Below are positions 11,131 to 21,826 of a DNA stretch of 64,000 nucleotides, piece by piece; position 1 is the first letter of the stretch, and the number at the start of each line of letters is the position of its first letter. Under the pieces are notes generated by a model, which did no database searches, had not been told where the DNA came from, and was given only the letters and a program-made list of their open reading frames with translations. The translations under genes were made by a program, and so were the position numbers. This DNA is from Heterobilharzia americana (Eukaryota; Platyhelminthes; Trematoda; Strigeidida; Schistosomatidae). The stretch lies in the NCBI GenBank assembly GCA_944470555.2, contig OX104127.1:27853661-27917660 (forward strand). The letters are read 5' to 3'.

Positions 11131-13430
11131 TGGGTGCAATGAAGCTACAGAAAACATGGCTTCGTAGCCTGTTTGCCGATGATTTAGTCTGCCTAAATGA
11201 TTTCAGATTATTTCGACAAGATCGAAGCTTTTTCAAAAGGTACGGTGGTGGAATACCAACGTTTATCACTGCAACCTAGTCCTCTTCCGACTGTGTATGC
11301 TTCTGCTTCTCTGACAAAAAAATTGAGTGGATTACCATTAAATGTCGTTTCAAACATCTAAGCAAGTACAAACATATATACATAGCAAGCATTAATGCCA
11401 CACCTGACTGCAGTCTCTCAGATTTGCCAACTTTTACTGATGAATTCACTGAATTCGCTGCTCTGGTTCTGGGTAACTTCCTTTCTATGACCTGTGAAAA
11501 ATATATGAGGCCCGTAGGCGGGCTCCACTGCTAAATTCTGAAGATTGTTTTGTACATGTTTCGCCCAGACTGTGTGGCAAATTATACAAGAAAGCTCAGT
11601 ATATATGCTATTCAAAAGAGAATATACTGCAGTTGGGAAGCACGCTTATGGAAATGGACTGGGTTATATTTACTGGCGAAGTTTTAGACAACGCTATTAA
11701 CGACATCAAAAGATATCTCAGATTCTGTCCCATTATCTGCAGCCCTGCTGAAACAATCCGCATGAGATTCGATGGGCTTTCCTCTTCGCATCTCAAGAGG
11801 CTCCGGGGAGAAAAGGAAGGGTTGTATGAGGTGTGAGATTGTCCCTGTGCTAAAACACTCAACTGCCTAGTTAGGTCTGCAATACAACGTTCCAACACTA
11901 TATACAACTAGAAGTCCTTGTCGTGTAAGAACTTTTCCTTTATGTGGAAATTGCTTCAAGAGCTAACCCGTGGAAAATAGATGACAAAAAATTTGCTTGG
12001 ATGTGTGAACGTTAAACGAGTCACTTGTACGTCGACAAGCCGATTTCAGCCTTCACGTTGTCCAAAGTGAAATGGACATCTGCTCCCCAGGTTTTACTGG
12101 ATATGAAGTATTTAAGTGTCCAAAACCCTTGAATGCATCCCAAAGCTTAGGCCCTGATAGTGATTCTAGTATTATATTTAAAAAGCGTGCGGATATATTG
12201 TCATCCTCTTACAGATATCTTCAATGCATCGTTTTCCGAAAACGTAACACTCGGTGCTTGGAAGGAGATCAAAGTTGTACCTGTGACTAAGTCATCCTCT
12301 GGATCAGATGTCAAGCTTCAACCCATCGCTGTAACTTTCCCTCTTTTGAAGGCAATGGAGAAATTACTCCCCCTTATGATCGAGCCTTCATTGATGGTTT
12401 TGAGAGATATTAAACAATTTGCTTAAAAACACAGGAGAAGTACTTTGGATGCTACGGCTGTCTTGAATAGCAATATTGTTTCTAGTCTCGACAAGAGTGT
12501 TAAGTATGTTCGTTATCCCTTCTTGGATTACTCATCAGCTGTCGACTCTGTCCCCAGACCACTCTTGTTAAATAAGCTAACCATAACTCATACTAAGCCA
12601 TGAGTTGCAAGGTAGCTGCATTCTTATTTTTCTGAGAGGGAACAGTATACTGTCTATGAAGGGAAGCACTCCACTTCATTGCTTACTGAAGCTGGTGTGT
12701 CTAAAGTTGCAGCACTTTCTGCTTTTCTGTTCATCTTTCCTTTGCGTGATTTACTCCATTCTGTTGAGGCTAGTTTTATTAAGTATGCTGATAACTTGAC
12801 AGTTTCTATTCCAGTTAATTCTCATTTAAATTGCCTTGAATTAAATGGATTCTTGTCTGTAATTGACCACTTCTCTCTCATAAATAACCCCAGGTTAGAC
12901 CTTTCCAAATGTCAGACTGTTAGTTTTAGCCCCAGGCGTAAAGGAGATTTGTTTGAGCTGCTTAAATCTCATGATGCCTGTTGTATTGGTGGTATTTCTG
13001 CAGAAAGCAAACCGAGTGTTTACCATCCTGGGCTGAGTTTTACTTCTGACCTTTGTTGGTCGTCTCATATCTTGTTGACTTGTAAAAAATCTTTCGTTTA
13101 ACTGGTCACATAAAAAAACAGAATCATCGGTGTAACTCAACCTCTTCTTTTACAATTTTTAATTCCTGCTTATTGCCCATTCTCACATATTGTTCCACTT
13201 TGATCTTTCTTGGTCTTCTAAAGGGGCCACGTTATGTTGCGTAGGGCTCTGAAAGCCATCAGCAGGGTGAGTGGTGCACCCATAGCTCAATTGTTTAACG
13301 CTGCTGGTGACAGACATTTAAACTCCAGCAAGCAAGCAGCTACAGAAGTTTTAATCGGCACTTGGCATCCCCTTCATTCAAAGCCCTCTCCATGTGTCTC
13401 CCCAGAGAGGACAAGAAAAAATAAATAAAC
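11130..13430 (+). mobile_element. Decayed CR1-like non-LTR element, plus strand (endonuclease to 3' end)
   Basis: At about 11,140-11,270 the plus frame reads TWLRSLF...FRLFRQDRS...RYGGG, the ETW and RRDR..GGG blocks of the endonuclease. The RT follows: a GPDSD block near 12,150, IAVTFPLLKAMEKL near 12,330, FLDYSSAVDSVPRPLL near 12,520, then in 12,679-13,101 the KYADNLTVSIP block, where the catalytic YADD has become YADN, and LDLSKCQTVSFSPR. A C-terminal part ends at 13,428 with an A-rich tail (aaaaaataaataaac). Several frameshifts and stops show it is dead. Its RT sequence differs clearly from the 18.4-21.8 kb element, so it is another family. Confidence 0.7.
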
Positions 13431-14345
13431 AAGTGTTTTATCCTCACACTGGTAGCTTAACATGAGAGAGGCCAGTTTGCATGTATCATCACATCAGTAT
13501 ATGTCGAAAAATCCACAAGAATTTAAGACTTTTGAATGTTACAGATGGAATGTCATTAAACTCTACTGAAAACAGTGGAAGACCCTGCTAGTTATGAAAC
13601 GAACAAGAAAATATCACTTTCCGGCCCATAAAAAGCTTTAGAGTTTAGTTAATAATGAGTATTATCTTCATATAATGGACTTAACATGAGTCCATCGTAA
13701 GTCCATCCACATGGTTTGTTATTTAGTAATATAGCGGTCCCTTCCTTAGAAAGTTCCTCAGTTTTTAACTTCGCCAGCTACACCAGACCCATTTATGCAA
13801 TCTGGAGTATCTGTAAGGTACCCATAGTTATATAACCAAGGTGAGTATCTAAATCAATGCGCTTCCAGGTGACCATATTACGTTTGAAGGCAATACAGAT
13901 TAATTCAACTGGGAATACTTGTTATAGTGGATGGAAATAGGCGTTGAAATGGCAGTATTTATGCATAGACCTCAGGTATCTTTTGTATTAGCGTAGGCAG
14001 CATCATTCCAGAAGTGTATTTGATGCGTAGTAAGCTTCATATGAAAAAGTTACTTGATACAGTGTACTAGAAGGCATGTAGTGTGGAGCCATTGCAGGTA
14101 TGTCCCGTTCCGAGCCAACAGGTAACTTGGTCTCTGGTTTATCGATTTGTTCAGAATGTTTCTGTTACTAATACCGTTGGGAAAGTTCAGACGGTTAGCC
14201 GAAAGAAGAACCGTGACCAGTAGGTGAGTTAATCGTGAAGACGTTCCAGAAACCGTGAAAGAGTTGGAGCAGTCAATAATTATTGGCGTAAATGCGGAAT
14301 TCTCTGTTTCAATAACTCTTATCTAAGCGTCAGTTTACACTTTGG
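13431..14345 (+). repeat. Repeat A, plus-strand copy
   Basis: An unclassified dispersed repeat starting with a 'taacatgagagaggccagtttgcatg' block. The same sequence, with drift, occurs on the minus strand at 15.4-16.6 kb, on the plus strand at 23.37 kb and at 27.1 kb. Recurring landmarks are 'gttatgaaacgaacaagaaaatatcac' near 13,590 and 'ggagcagtcaataattattggcg' near 14,268. I see no coding capacity. It begins exactly where the preceding CR1-like element's A-rich tail ends. Confidence 0.6.
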
Positions 14346-14359
14346 CGATTCTGTACCGC

Positions 14360-15065
14360 AATCTTATAACTCAGTATGTGATGTAGGTATTAGGTGTTCT
14401 CGGAACTTAACAGCTACGGGATATGCCCAGTCACTTGCCTCCAAGTGTGGGCACCCAGTTGGCCTTTTGATTAGGCATGTACATACCACTGGGGCCAGAC
14501 GGCTTTTATTCAAGGTAATTATCCGCCTAGTACTTGAATATAGCACAGTCATCTCCAGCGATATGTATGCTTCGGATAGGATACTAATTGAGAATGTTCA
14601 AAGAAAGTTTACCCGCTATGTACTGGGCCGTCACGAAGAACTTGATTATGAGGGAAGGTGTAAGAAACTAAAAATTGACCCACTTTGGCTAAGACGCCTT
14701 AAGCTCGACCTTAGCCTATTTTTCCACCTATTGCATGGCTTTACTGACGCCTGTTGCGCTCCTACTTTTAAGCCTATGTCCTCATATAGTCTACGCAATC
14801 GTGAATGCAGTGTACCTGTAGAAAAGCACCGCCTTAAACTTAGGTCACGATCCTTTATGTAACAGCACAGCAAGGTATGGAATAAGCATCCACATTTTGT
14901 TCGCTCTTGGAAGTCCGCATCTCAGTTTCGACGTCTACCCAAAGATTTTTTTCCTTTCACGGATATCTATAAATTTCTTGACATTCATAAATACGAAGCA
15001 TAATGGAGCAATCGGCTCATAACAATGGTCAAGCCATTGTGCCGACTGTGAATGTACTCGGACCT
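14360..15065 (+). mobile_element. CR1-type 3' end (RT thumb region)
   Basis: The frame at 14,467-14,862 matches the C-terminal part of the polymerase at 18.4-20.2 kb: LVLEYSTVISSDMYASDRI (ILEYCTVIYGSMNVSDRI), then IENVQRKFTRYVLGRHEELDYEGRCKKL, LWLRRLKLDLSLFFHLL and YSLRNRE. It then breaks into other frames and ends with a NVLGPLNV block near 15,050 that also ends the copy at 24.7 kb, so it belongs to that subfamily. It sits between two inverted arms of repeat A. Confidence 0.75.
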
Positions 15066-15099
15066 CTAAATGTAAGAATCGGTTTTATTAAAGCCCTGC

Positions 15100-16600
15100 A
15101 GTTCCTTCAATGCAGGTGGCCTTACGATTGCATACAAGGGTATGAATACTAGCTGCTCTCCTAATAGTGAACTTAAGGAATACTGTTCACCTCTCAAAGC
15201 CACTGCGGTACCCCCCCGCAAAAAAAACAACTTTAGAACCTTGTAATGTAAGGACCATGCGGTTGACTTCACATATGTACACGAAAATGTACATAAAGTC
15301 CGAGTAATTAAAAAAAGAATAGGGACTTCTCTCTTCTCCAAATTCGATAGCGTAGTAATTTCTCTTTCATATCTGCTCGTGCCTCCTCTTTCTTTCCCCA
15401 CTCGCAGAAACAGCTGCAAGTCGACATTTGATATTCAAATTCAGTCTGAACATGATTAATTTATGGGAATAACACCTGCTCATTGGCGCCAATAATTATT
15501 GGACTGCTCCCACGCCTTCGCAAATTCTGGACCATCTTCAAGATTAACCCACCTACTGGTCATGATTTTTCTTGCAACTAACCGTCTGACCACTAGCAGC
15601 GGAGACATCCTGAACAGATGATTAAACCAGAAACCAGTTTACATATTGGCTCAGGACGTCGCTTACCTGCAATGGCTCCACACTACGCATTTTCTAGTAC
15701 TCTGTACCAAGAAATCTTTTCATATGAAACTTACTATGCATCAAATGCACTTCTCGAATGATGCCGCCTACGCTAATACAAAAGATACCCGAAGTCTGTG
15801 TATGACTACCACCACTTGGACTACTGACTGTTTCAGCATCTATTTCCATCGAATACTACGGGTATTCCCAGCAGAATTAATCCATATTACTTTTAAACGT
15901 AACATGGTGTCCTGGGGATGCATCGATATAGCCATACACGTTGGTTATATGACTGTGGATGCTTTATTGATACTCCACATTGTATGAATGGGTCCTCTGT
16001 GGATAGCAAAGCTAAAAACTGAAGATCATTCTAGGTAATAAACTGTTATACTACTAATCAGCAAACTATGCGAAGGGACTAAAAACGTCGCTTGGTTATA
16101 ATGCAAACTTTGAACGCTGCGTGCTTTTGATATTTATAATGGAACCTGTCTGTAAGATGGGAGACGGAAATCCATATCGTCTCATGAATTTCAGTAAATT
16201 TCAATAGGATTATGCACGCTAATGACTTGATATGTAAATTATTTAATGCTAGACACCAATTCGTAAACTTTCAAAAATTTATGAGTTTGACGGTGCTTGT
16301 TAACTGGTATCCCTCATGTTAAACCTGTTAAATGAAGACGATATTTATTATCTAAACTTTAACACTCTATGTACGCTGCAAAGTAATATTTCCTTGTTCA
16401 TTTCATAACCAGTAGGGCCTTCGGCAGTTTTTAATTGAGTTTACTGACATTCCATCAGTTACACTCAGGGCTCAAGTCTTGTAGATATTTTAGATGTATC
16501 GACGTGATGAAGCCTGTAAACTGGCTTCTCTCGTGTTAAAACAGTTTTTTTAACGCGAGAATAAGACTATTTATTTATCCATTTATTCAGTGAGTAGGTG
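15100..16600 (-). repeat. Repeat A, minus-strand copy
   Basis: Read on the minus strand from about 16,590, this repeats the landmarks of repeat A: 'acacgagagaagccagtttacaggc', then 'gttatgaaatgaacaaggaaatatta', and at 15,490-15,520 the 'gcagtccaataattattggcg' block. It carries on through a block with 'gaagagagaagtccctattcttt' near 15,330. The plus-strand open frame 15,646-15,987 lies wholly inside the repeat and is not a gene. Confidence 0.6.
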
Positions 16601-17400
16601 TTATTTCCACTAAGTAATCATGTTCAGATTGAAATTTGGCATCAAATGTCGTCATAGGGCTGTTGCTGCAAATGGGAGGAGAAAGGAAAAGCACGAACAG
16701 ATACGGAAATGGAAATTACTACGTTATTCAATCTAGAGAAGAGAGAAGTCCCTTGTCTTTTTGACCTATTCGAACTTTCTATACATCTTCATGTATATAT
16801 GTAGAGTCAACTACGTAGTTTTCCCATTATAAGCTGGTTTGTATTCATGTGACCTTTGCTGAATGAAATACATATTATTATCTTAGGTATGAATGGTAGA
16901 AATACGTAAACGCTCCAAAAGCAGTGAAGAGGGTCAGAGGCATGTCGGGAGCCCGTGTTGGAGTATGACCTGACACCATACCATACGAGCTACCGCCAGT
17001 TACAGTCTCAGTGGTTGGCGTGGGAGATGGTTTTAGCAAAGAAGTGGTGTCGCGTGAGCAACCCAGTTCACCCCGAACGTGGCGTAAAAGTGGGGTAGAG
17101 AGTTGTCTTGTCTGAGGTCGGGTATGTCAGGCGAGCTGTGTCTTTTTTACACGTTAGCTAGTCAGTAAAGAGTAGCTTAGCTTGACCTGGATTTAAGGTG
17201 CCAACGAAGAACGCGCTGCCCAGAAACTTTTCGCCCATCATTGCAGACAGGTATATAATAATGATAATAATATATTTCATACAACAAAGGTTACATGAAT
17301 ACAAACCAGTTTACAGGTTTGATCATTTTGGCAATGAGAAATGACTATTATATACAATGTTAAGCTATACATTAGATACTGTGATTTGTGGCATATAGGA
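16580..17400 (+). repeat. Repeat A distal block, plus strand, with flanking fragments
   Basis: The sequence 16,585-16,800 ('gtaggtgttatttcc', 'catgttcagattg', 'gaagagagaagtcccttgtcttttt') is an inverted copy of 15,300-15,470 and a direct relative of 24,420-24,540. A further 'accagtttacagg' fragment near 17,310 resembles the repeat A start. Together with the minus-strand copy on its left it makes a head-to-head arrangement around 16,590. Confidence 0.5.
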
Positions 17401-18299
17401 GGTGTGTTGAAGCAGGCTCAGTTCGAATTTGAAGATTATCCGGTCATCGTTTGAATCATCCAATATTCTTGAAGGTGAGGCCGCATCACAGTCATGACCT
17501 TGAGGTGTTCGTCATCAGGTTTGATGGCAATATTTCCCACTGACGAATGCGATTTGTAGGATTCCATTTGAATGCAGGACTGGTTAAGTAAATCTGAAAA
17601 GTGAATAACAAAAGCGAGCAGCAGGCGAAATTTGTAACAGAAGCACAAAAATACGCAGGAGTAGATCGACCATGATACATCTGGGTGAGTTTGTACTGAC
17701 TATTAAACTTACTTGAGGAAGTGTCCAGAACCAACTGTTTAGAGGTAAGCTTAGGTGGAAGAAGATGAAGGTGCGCACGACAGTAATGAAAGTCAGTCTG
17801 AAGCTGAAGATATCACTACGAAATAGAAAGATTAGAGGATATTTGACCAGGTATTAACTTGTTATATACCTATGTACAAGCGTATGATGAAGTTATAAAC
17901 ATTTAGGTGAAATTCGTGGTTTTTTTTTAGACGGTGACCACCCTTTATCTGGTCACGAGGGGATGATCATGGTGTTGCCTGTTGAGTATTACCATATCGG
18001 GTCTACCGAAACTATGTTGGTGCAGAGTACTTACATGTAAGTACTGATGACAAAGGGCAAATAATAAAGAGTTGCATGCTATGAAAATGCACCGACAGAC
18101 AGTTCTTTTATCTTTTCGGAGTAGATAGATTACTTTAAGGGGCGATTTTTAGGAAATAGGTGTTAAGTCGTGAGATCGGTTAGGTTGTGAAGAAAAGTAG
18201 GTTACATTTGAGTATCTACTGAGTTCACTGTAGCATATCGTGTCGCACTCCGCTTCCTGTTCACTCTTGGTCATTTTTTTTAAAGAAATTAGATTTTAA
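17400..18299. other. No gene recognised
   Basis: The overlapping minus-strand frames at 17,436-17,778 carry no motif and are not linked to other exons. The region probably holds more repeat, but I could not assign it. Confidence 0.4.
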
Positions 18300-18396
18300 C
18301 CTAACTATTATATTTATTATATTGCGTTTAGTTTTCGGCATTGTATACTTATGTCATTGCTGTTAGTCTCCCTTGAGTCTAGGTACCAGTAGTACC

Positions 18397-20157
18397 TTAG
18401 TGCATGGCATTACCGTTTGTGGTTTGGCCGTCAACGAATTGATGAGATTCGTTAGATAGGAGGAATTTACTAAGTAATCGTTGAAACTGGCCGAGCGAAC
18501 GGCATGCTCGTATAGGAGCGGGAAGTTTGTTCCACAGCATACTGTATTGCGTTATGAAAAACCTACATCGAAGTTTTGAGCGATACTTATTTATTGGGAT
18601 GATGTTCTCGCTATTACGCAGATTATATGCCTGTGTTGTTTTAAAAGTGACAGCACATTTCGTTTTAGGGTTTGTAAATAAAAGACGAAAAAGAAGTGTT
18701 AAGTTGAGCTTCAGGCGTCTCAGCCAGAGTGATTCTAGTCCTAGTTTTTTGCATCTTGCTTCGTAAGGAAGTCCTTCGTTATGTATTAGTAGGCGCCGAG
18801 TAAAGTTCCGTTGAATGTTCTCTACTCGAATTCTGTCCGACACATTCATGCTACCATAGATAACGGTGCAGTACTCTAATATTGGGCGAACCATAGCCTT
18901 GTACAGTATAAGTTTTGCCTCAGGTATGAGTATGTTTCTGTGTAGAAGACCGATGAGTCTTCTGCCCTTGGAAACTACTGAGTCTGCATACTCCGTAAAA
19001 GTCAAACTTCTGGAGTAAGTGATTCCGAGGTCTTTCACAGTGTTGTATACCTGCAGTGCAATATCACCCAAGTGTAGCGTTACTTCTGGGTGGGATTTAT
19101 TGAAATGGAGGATGCCACTTTTATTTGGGTTTAGAGGGAGCTGCCAGGTCTCGCTCCATATGAATATCCTCTTCAGATCTTCTTGTATTTGAGAGAAACC
19201 CTGTGTTAGTGCTGCAGGAGAAAAGCTGTAGACTATCTTCAAGTCGTCAGCGAAAAGGTAGGGTATGCCATTTCGGATAACACTGCAGATATCGTTTACA
19301 TAGATTAGGAAAAGTATCGGTCCTAGCACACTACCCTGGACGACACCACTTTGTATAAGTCTAGGGGTGGAGTAGCAATTACTGAATTTTACTACTTGGA
19401 AGCGACCCTCTAAAGATGTTCTGAGCCAGGACAGTAACGGGTCTCGGAAACCATATGATTGCAACTTAGTGACCAGGCGTTTGTGAGGCACCTTATCGAA
19501 TGCTTGCTTGAAGTCTAAGAAAAGGGTAGTTACAAATAGGCCTTGGTCACGCTTGCTTGTAACGTTGTCTAGATAGTCAAGATAGCTTGTAGTGCATGAC
19601 CGGCCTTTCAAGAATCCATGTTGTGCTGGTGAGAGTAATTGGTTAGTCGTCATATAGTCGACAACTGCTTTCACAATCACCTTTTCCATAGTCCTGGATA
19701 CTACTGACGTGATGTTTATAGGTCGGTAGTTTTCTATATTAGATGTTGGTCCACATTTATGCTTAGGACATATGTATGATAGTTTCCAGTTCTCAGGGTA
19801 ATTGCCACTGGAGAGGGACGTATTAAAGAGCTTCAAGAGAATCAGCGGTATATCTTCGCCACCTCTTTTTAACAAGATGGTTGGAATTCCATCAGGCCCC
19901 GCACTGTATGAGGTTCGAAGTGATGCTATAGCTAGAGAAATGTTTTGTTTAGAGAAGAGCACTGTACTTATGGAGTGAGTTGGTGTTGACGGTGCACCAA
20001 TGACTTTTATTTCGTCCTCTTGTGTAAAGCAGCTAGCAAACTGGTAACCGAACAGCTCGCTGATTTGTAGTGGGTTATCGTAGAGGATGCCGTTGTCCAT
20101 GATTAAACTAGGGGTACTATTTCTGGAGCTACTTATCCGGGTTTTCATCAGTCTCAC
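18397..20157 (-). CDS. Reverse transcriptase half of CR1-type polymerase
   Basis: This 586-codon frame is the RT part of a non-LTR polymerase that copies element RNA into DNA at the nicked target. The order of motifs is complete: GPDGIPTILLK (about residues 87-97), YRPINITSVVSRTMEKV (144-160), LFLDFKQAFDKVPHK (212-226), GVVQGSVLGPILFLIYVNDI (271-290) and the catalytic FADD (302-305), followed by thumb and C-terminal regions ending in RLLSKFLLSNE. It overlaps the endonuclease frame by tens of bases in another frame. The apparent GTG start is an artefact of that shift; in family members endonuclease and RT form one protein. All catalytic aspartates are present. Confidence 0.9.
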   Translation of the reverse strand: MRLMKTRISSSRNSTPSLIMDNGILYDNPLQISELFGYQFASCFTQEDEIKVIGAPSTPTHSISTVLFSKQNISLAIASLRTSYSAGPDGIPTILLKRGGEDIPLILLKLFNTSLSSGNYPENWKLSYICPKHKCGPTSNIENYRPINITSVVSRTMEKVIVKAVVDYMTTNQLLSPAQHGFLKGRSCTTSYLDYLDNVTSKRDQGLFVTTLFLDFKQAFDKVPHKRLVTKLQSYGFRDPLLSWLRTSLEGRFQVVKFSNCYSTPRLIQSGVVQGSVLGPILFLIYVNDICSVIRNGIPYLFADDLKIVYSFSPAALTQGFSQIQEDLKRIFIWSETWQLPLNPNKSGILHFNKSHPEVTLHLGDIALQVYNTVKDLGITYSRSLTFTEYADSVVSKGRRLIGLLHRNILIPEAKLILYKAMVRPILEYCTVIYGSMNVSDRIRVENIQRNFTRRLLIHNEGLPYEARCKKLGLESLWLRRLKLNLTLLFRLLFTNPKTKCAVTFKTTQAYNLRNSENIIPINKYRSKLRCRFFITQYSMLWNKLPAPIRACRSLGQFQRLLSKFLLSNESHQFVDGQTTNGNAMH

Positions 20158-21826
20158 TAGTGCTATTACTAGTTTTACTACATTGGATGCGTTCTTGTTT
20201 AACGGCTTCTATTACTCTTTCTGCCTTGAATGTGTCGTATGTGTCTTTGAGTGTGACAAGCGACGAAAAGTCATTCGACTTATAGTACTCTCTGACATGG
20301 TTTCGCATGCGGATGCGTACTTTCTTTGGTATATAGTCAGCTCTGTTTTTCTTAATTTCTCTTCGGAGCGGTGGAGCAACATAGTCTTGAGCTGTGCCTA
20401 TATATTCATAGAATAGATCACAGAGTTCTTTGGCTGAACTGTTGGTAAAGTAGGGGCTCCAATCTAGGCAGCGCAGAAACGATTGTAGTTCGTCCCATTT
20501 GGCATACTTGTAATTTCTAGTTAGTACTGTTCCTGACTTTTGGGCCACTTTTGTGCTGGTTATATTGAAGTATCCATATACAACCTTGTGATCGCTACCT
20601 GGAAGTTGTGTACCCACTTGGAGTTTTGTGGGTGTGGTTCCGTTTGTGAAGACTAGGTCCAGGACACTATTGTACCTGGTAGGGTGTTCCACATGTTGTT
20701 GCCAACCCTCTGTTTCAAGAATGCTTATGAATTTATCAAAGCGCTCTGGATAGCTAATTGGTCGCCACTTTATATCTGGCATGTTAAAGTCACCACATAT
20801 AATTTTCGCTGTGTGTGGTAGTGTTGCCACACGGGCGAACACGCTTGTTAGCTTGTCGTCGTATTCGACTGAGGAGGAAGGGGGCCGGTAAATGCATCCT
20901 ATTAGGAGGGAAGTGGAGCGAGTAAGTTTTGCGATAATCCATACTGAGTCGTCAATCTCGTTTAGCTCAGATGTAGGGCACTGCGTAGCAGTGATGTCAG
21001 ACTTTACATAGATAATGCACCCTCCTCCCCTACCATGCAGTCTATCCTTCCTGAACAAGGAATAGTTGTCAATGGAGATCTCTGCGTCGCAAATATCATT
21101 GGTACACCAAGTTTCTGTAACCATTATCACGGACGGACCACTTATCAGAGATAGCAGCATAATCTCTTTCATTTTGTTGCGTATAGAGCGGGCGTTAATC
21201 AGGCAAAACGAGAGCGAGTTAATAGTACAAAAGTGTTTAGATATATCTCGGAGAAAGTCAGCACTTTGGTACGTTTCTTGGGCGTCCTTTGCGTACATCG
21301 TGCTAGCGATGTCATGACCTTTTGTACAGGGTGACGATTCGGTACTGTTTACCTCGGAAGGAGCGAGGTATTCTCTACATTGCGATTGGTATAGAGACTG
21401 TTGGTCAGGGTAGAGAGAAGATGATCCGACAGCTGGGTCGACCCGGAATAAACGGCTGTCGTATGAATGGCTGTTCAGTGACCTAGTATTGGGAACAAAA
21501 CCTAGTAATCCGGGAGCAGTAATAATGCCTTGGAAGTGGCGCTCTCTCAGCTTAGTGTGATTTACTGGGCCGCCTTGGATGTTGCCGGCCCCATCGTGGT
21601 TTGTGTGCCCCACAAAGTTGCAGTCATGCAGATTAGACATGTATCTTTGGTCACAAGTATTCCGACCGTAGACGTTGGTATTTAGTATGTGTGAGTAGTG
21701 GTTTACTTGAGAAGGGTGACTTAGTGGGTAGTATGCCGTAGGTTCCTTTATATATGGGCCGGGATTTGTGTATGGAAAACTACCTACTGAGTACTTTGGA
21801 CTTCCGAACGTAGGCTTGGAATGCAC
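20129..21826 (-). CDS. Apurinic endonuclease half of CR1-type polymerase
   Basis: This 565-codon frame has a low-complexity N-terminal part of about 200 residues rich in Ser, Tyr and His, then an APE-type endonuclease that nicks target DNA to start reverse transcription. The catalytic set is complete: N211 in LINARS, E238 in ETW, D346 and N348 in GDFNMP, and SDH at 411-413. The RKDRLHGRGGGC and IGCIYRPPSSS blocks are also present. The frame ends in SETDENPDK at the place where the RT frame takes over, so one base has been gained or lost near here. The protein should continue directly into RT. Confidence 0.88.
   Translation of the reverse strand: MHSKPTFGSPKYSVGSFPYTNPGPYIKEPTAYYPLSHPSQVNHYSHILNTNVYGRNTCDQRYMSNLHDCNFVGHTNHDGAGNIQGGPVNHTKLRERHFQGIITAPGLLGFVPNTRSLNSHSYDSRLFRVDPAVGSSSLYPDQQSLYQSQCREYLAPSEVNSTESSPCTKGHDIASTMYAKDAQETYQSADFLRDISKHFCTINSLSFCLINARSIRNKMKEIMLLSLISGPSVIMVTETWCTNDICDAEISIDNYSLFRKDRLHGRGGGCIIYVKSDITATQCPTSELNEIDDSVWIIAKLTRSTSLLIGCIYRPPSSSVEYDDKLTSVFARVATLPHTAKIICGDFNMPDIKWRPISYPERFDKFISILETEGWQQHVEHPTRYNSVLDLVFTNGTTPTKLQVGTQLPGSDHKVVYGYFNITSTKVAQKSGTVLTRNYKYAKWDELQSFLRCLDWSPYFTNSSAKELCDLFYEYIGTAQDYVAPPLRREIKKNRADYIPKKVRIRMRNHVREYYKSNDFSSLVTLKDTYDTFKAERVIEAVKQERIQCSKTSNSTSETDENPDK

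Noticed and set aside
11140..11215. An in-frame LFADDLV on the plus strand that looks like the RT catalytic box
   Set aside because: The surrounding residues (TWL before, FRLFRQDR and YGGG after) place it in the endonuclease, at the spot where other copies read SSDISDEEM or TNDICDAEI. The true RT box of this element is the YADN near 12,785.
15646..15987. A 113-codon plus-strand open frame
   Set aside because: It lies entirely inside the minus-strand copy of repeat A, and the other copies of the repeat do not keep it open.
20135..20160. CTGATGA on the minus strand inside the CR1-type element as a hammerhead core
   Set aside because: No stem II hairpin, GAAA or stem I partner is positioned around it. 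Other isolated CTGATGA matches (for example near 18,045 and 23,240) fail in the same way.
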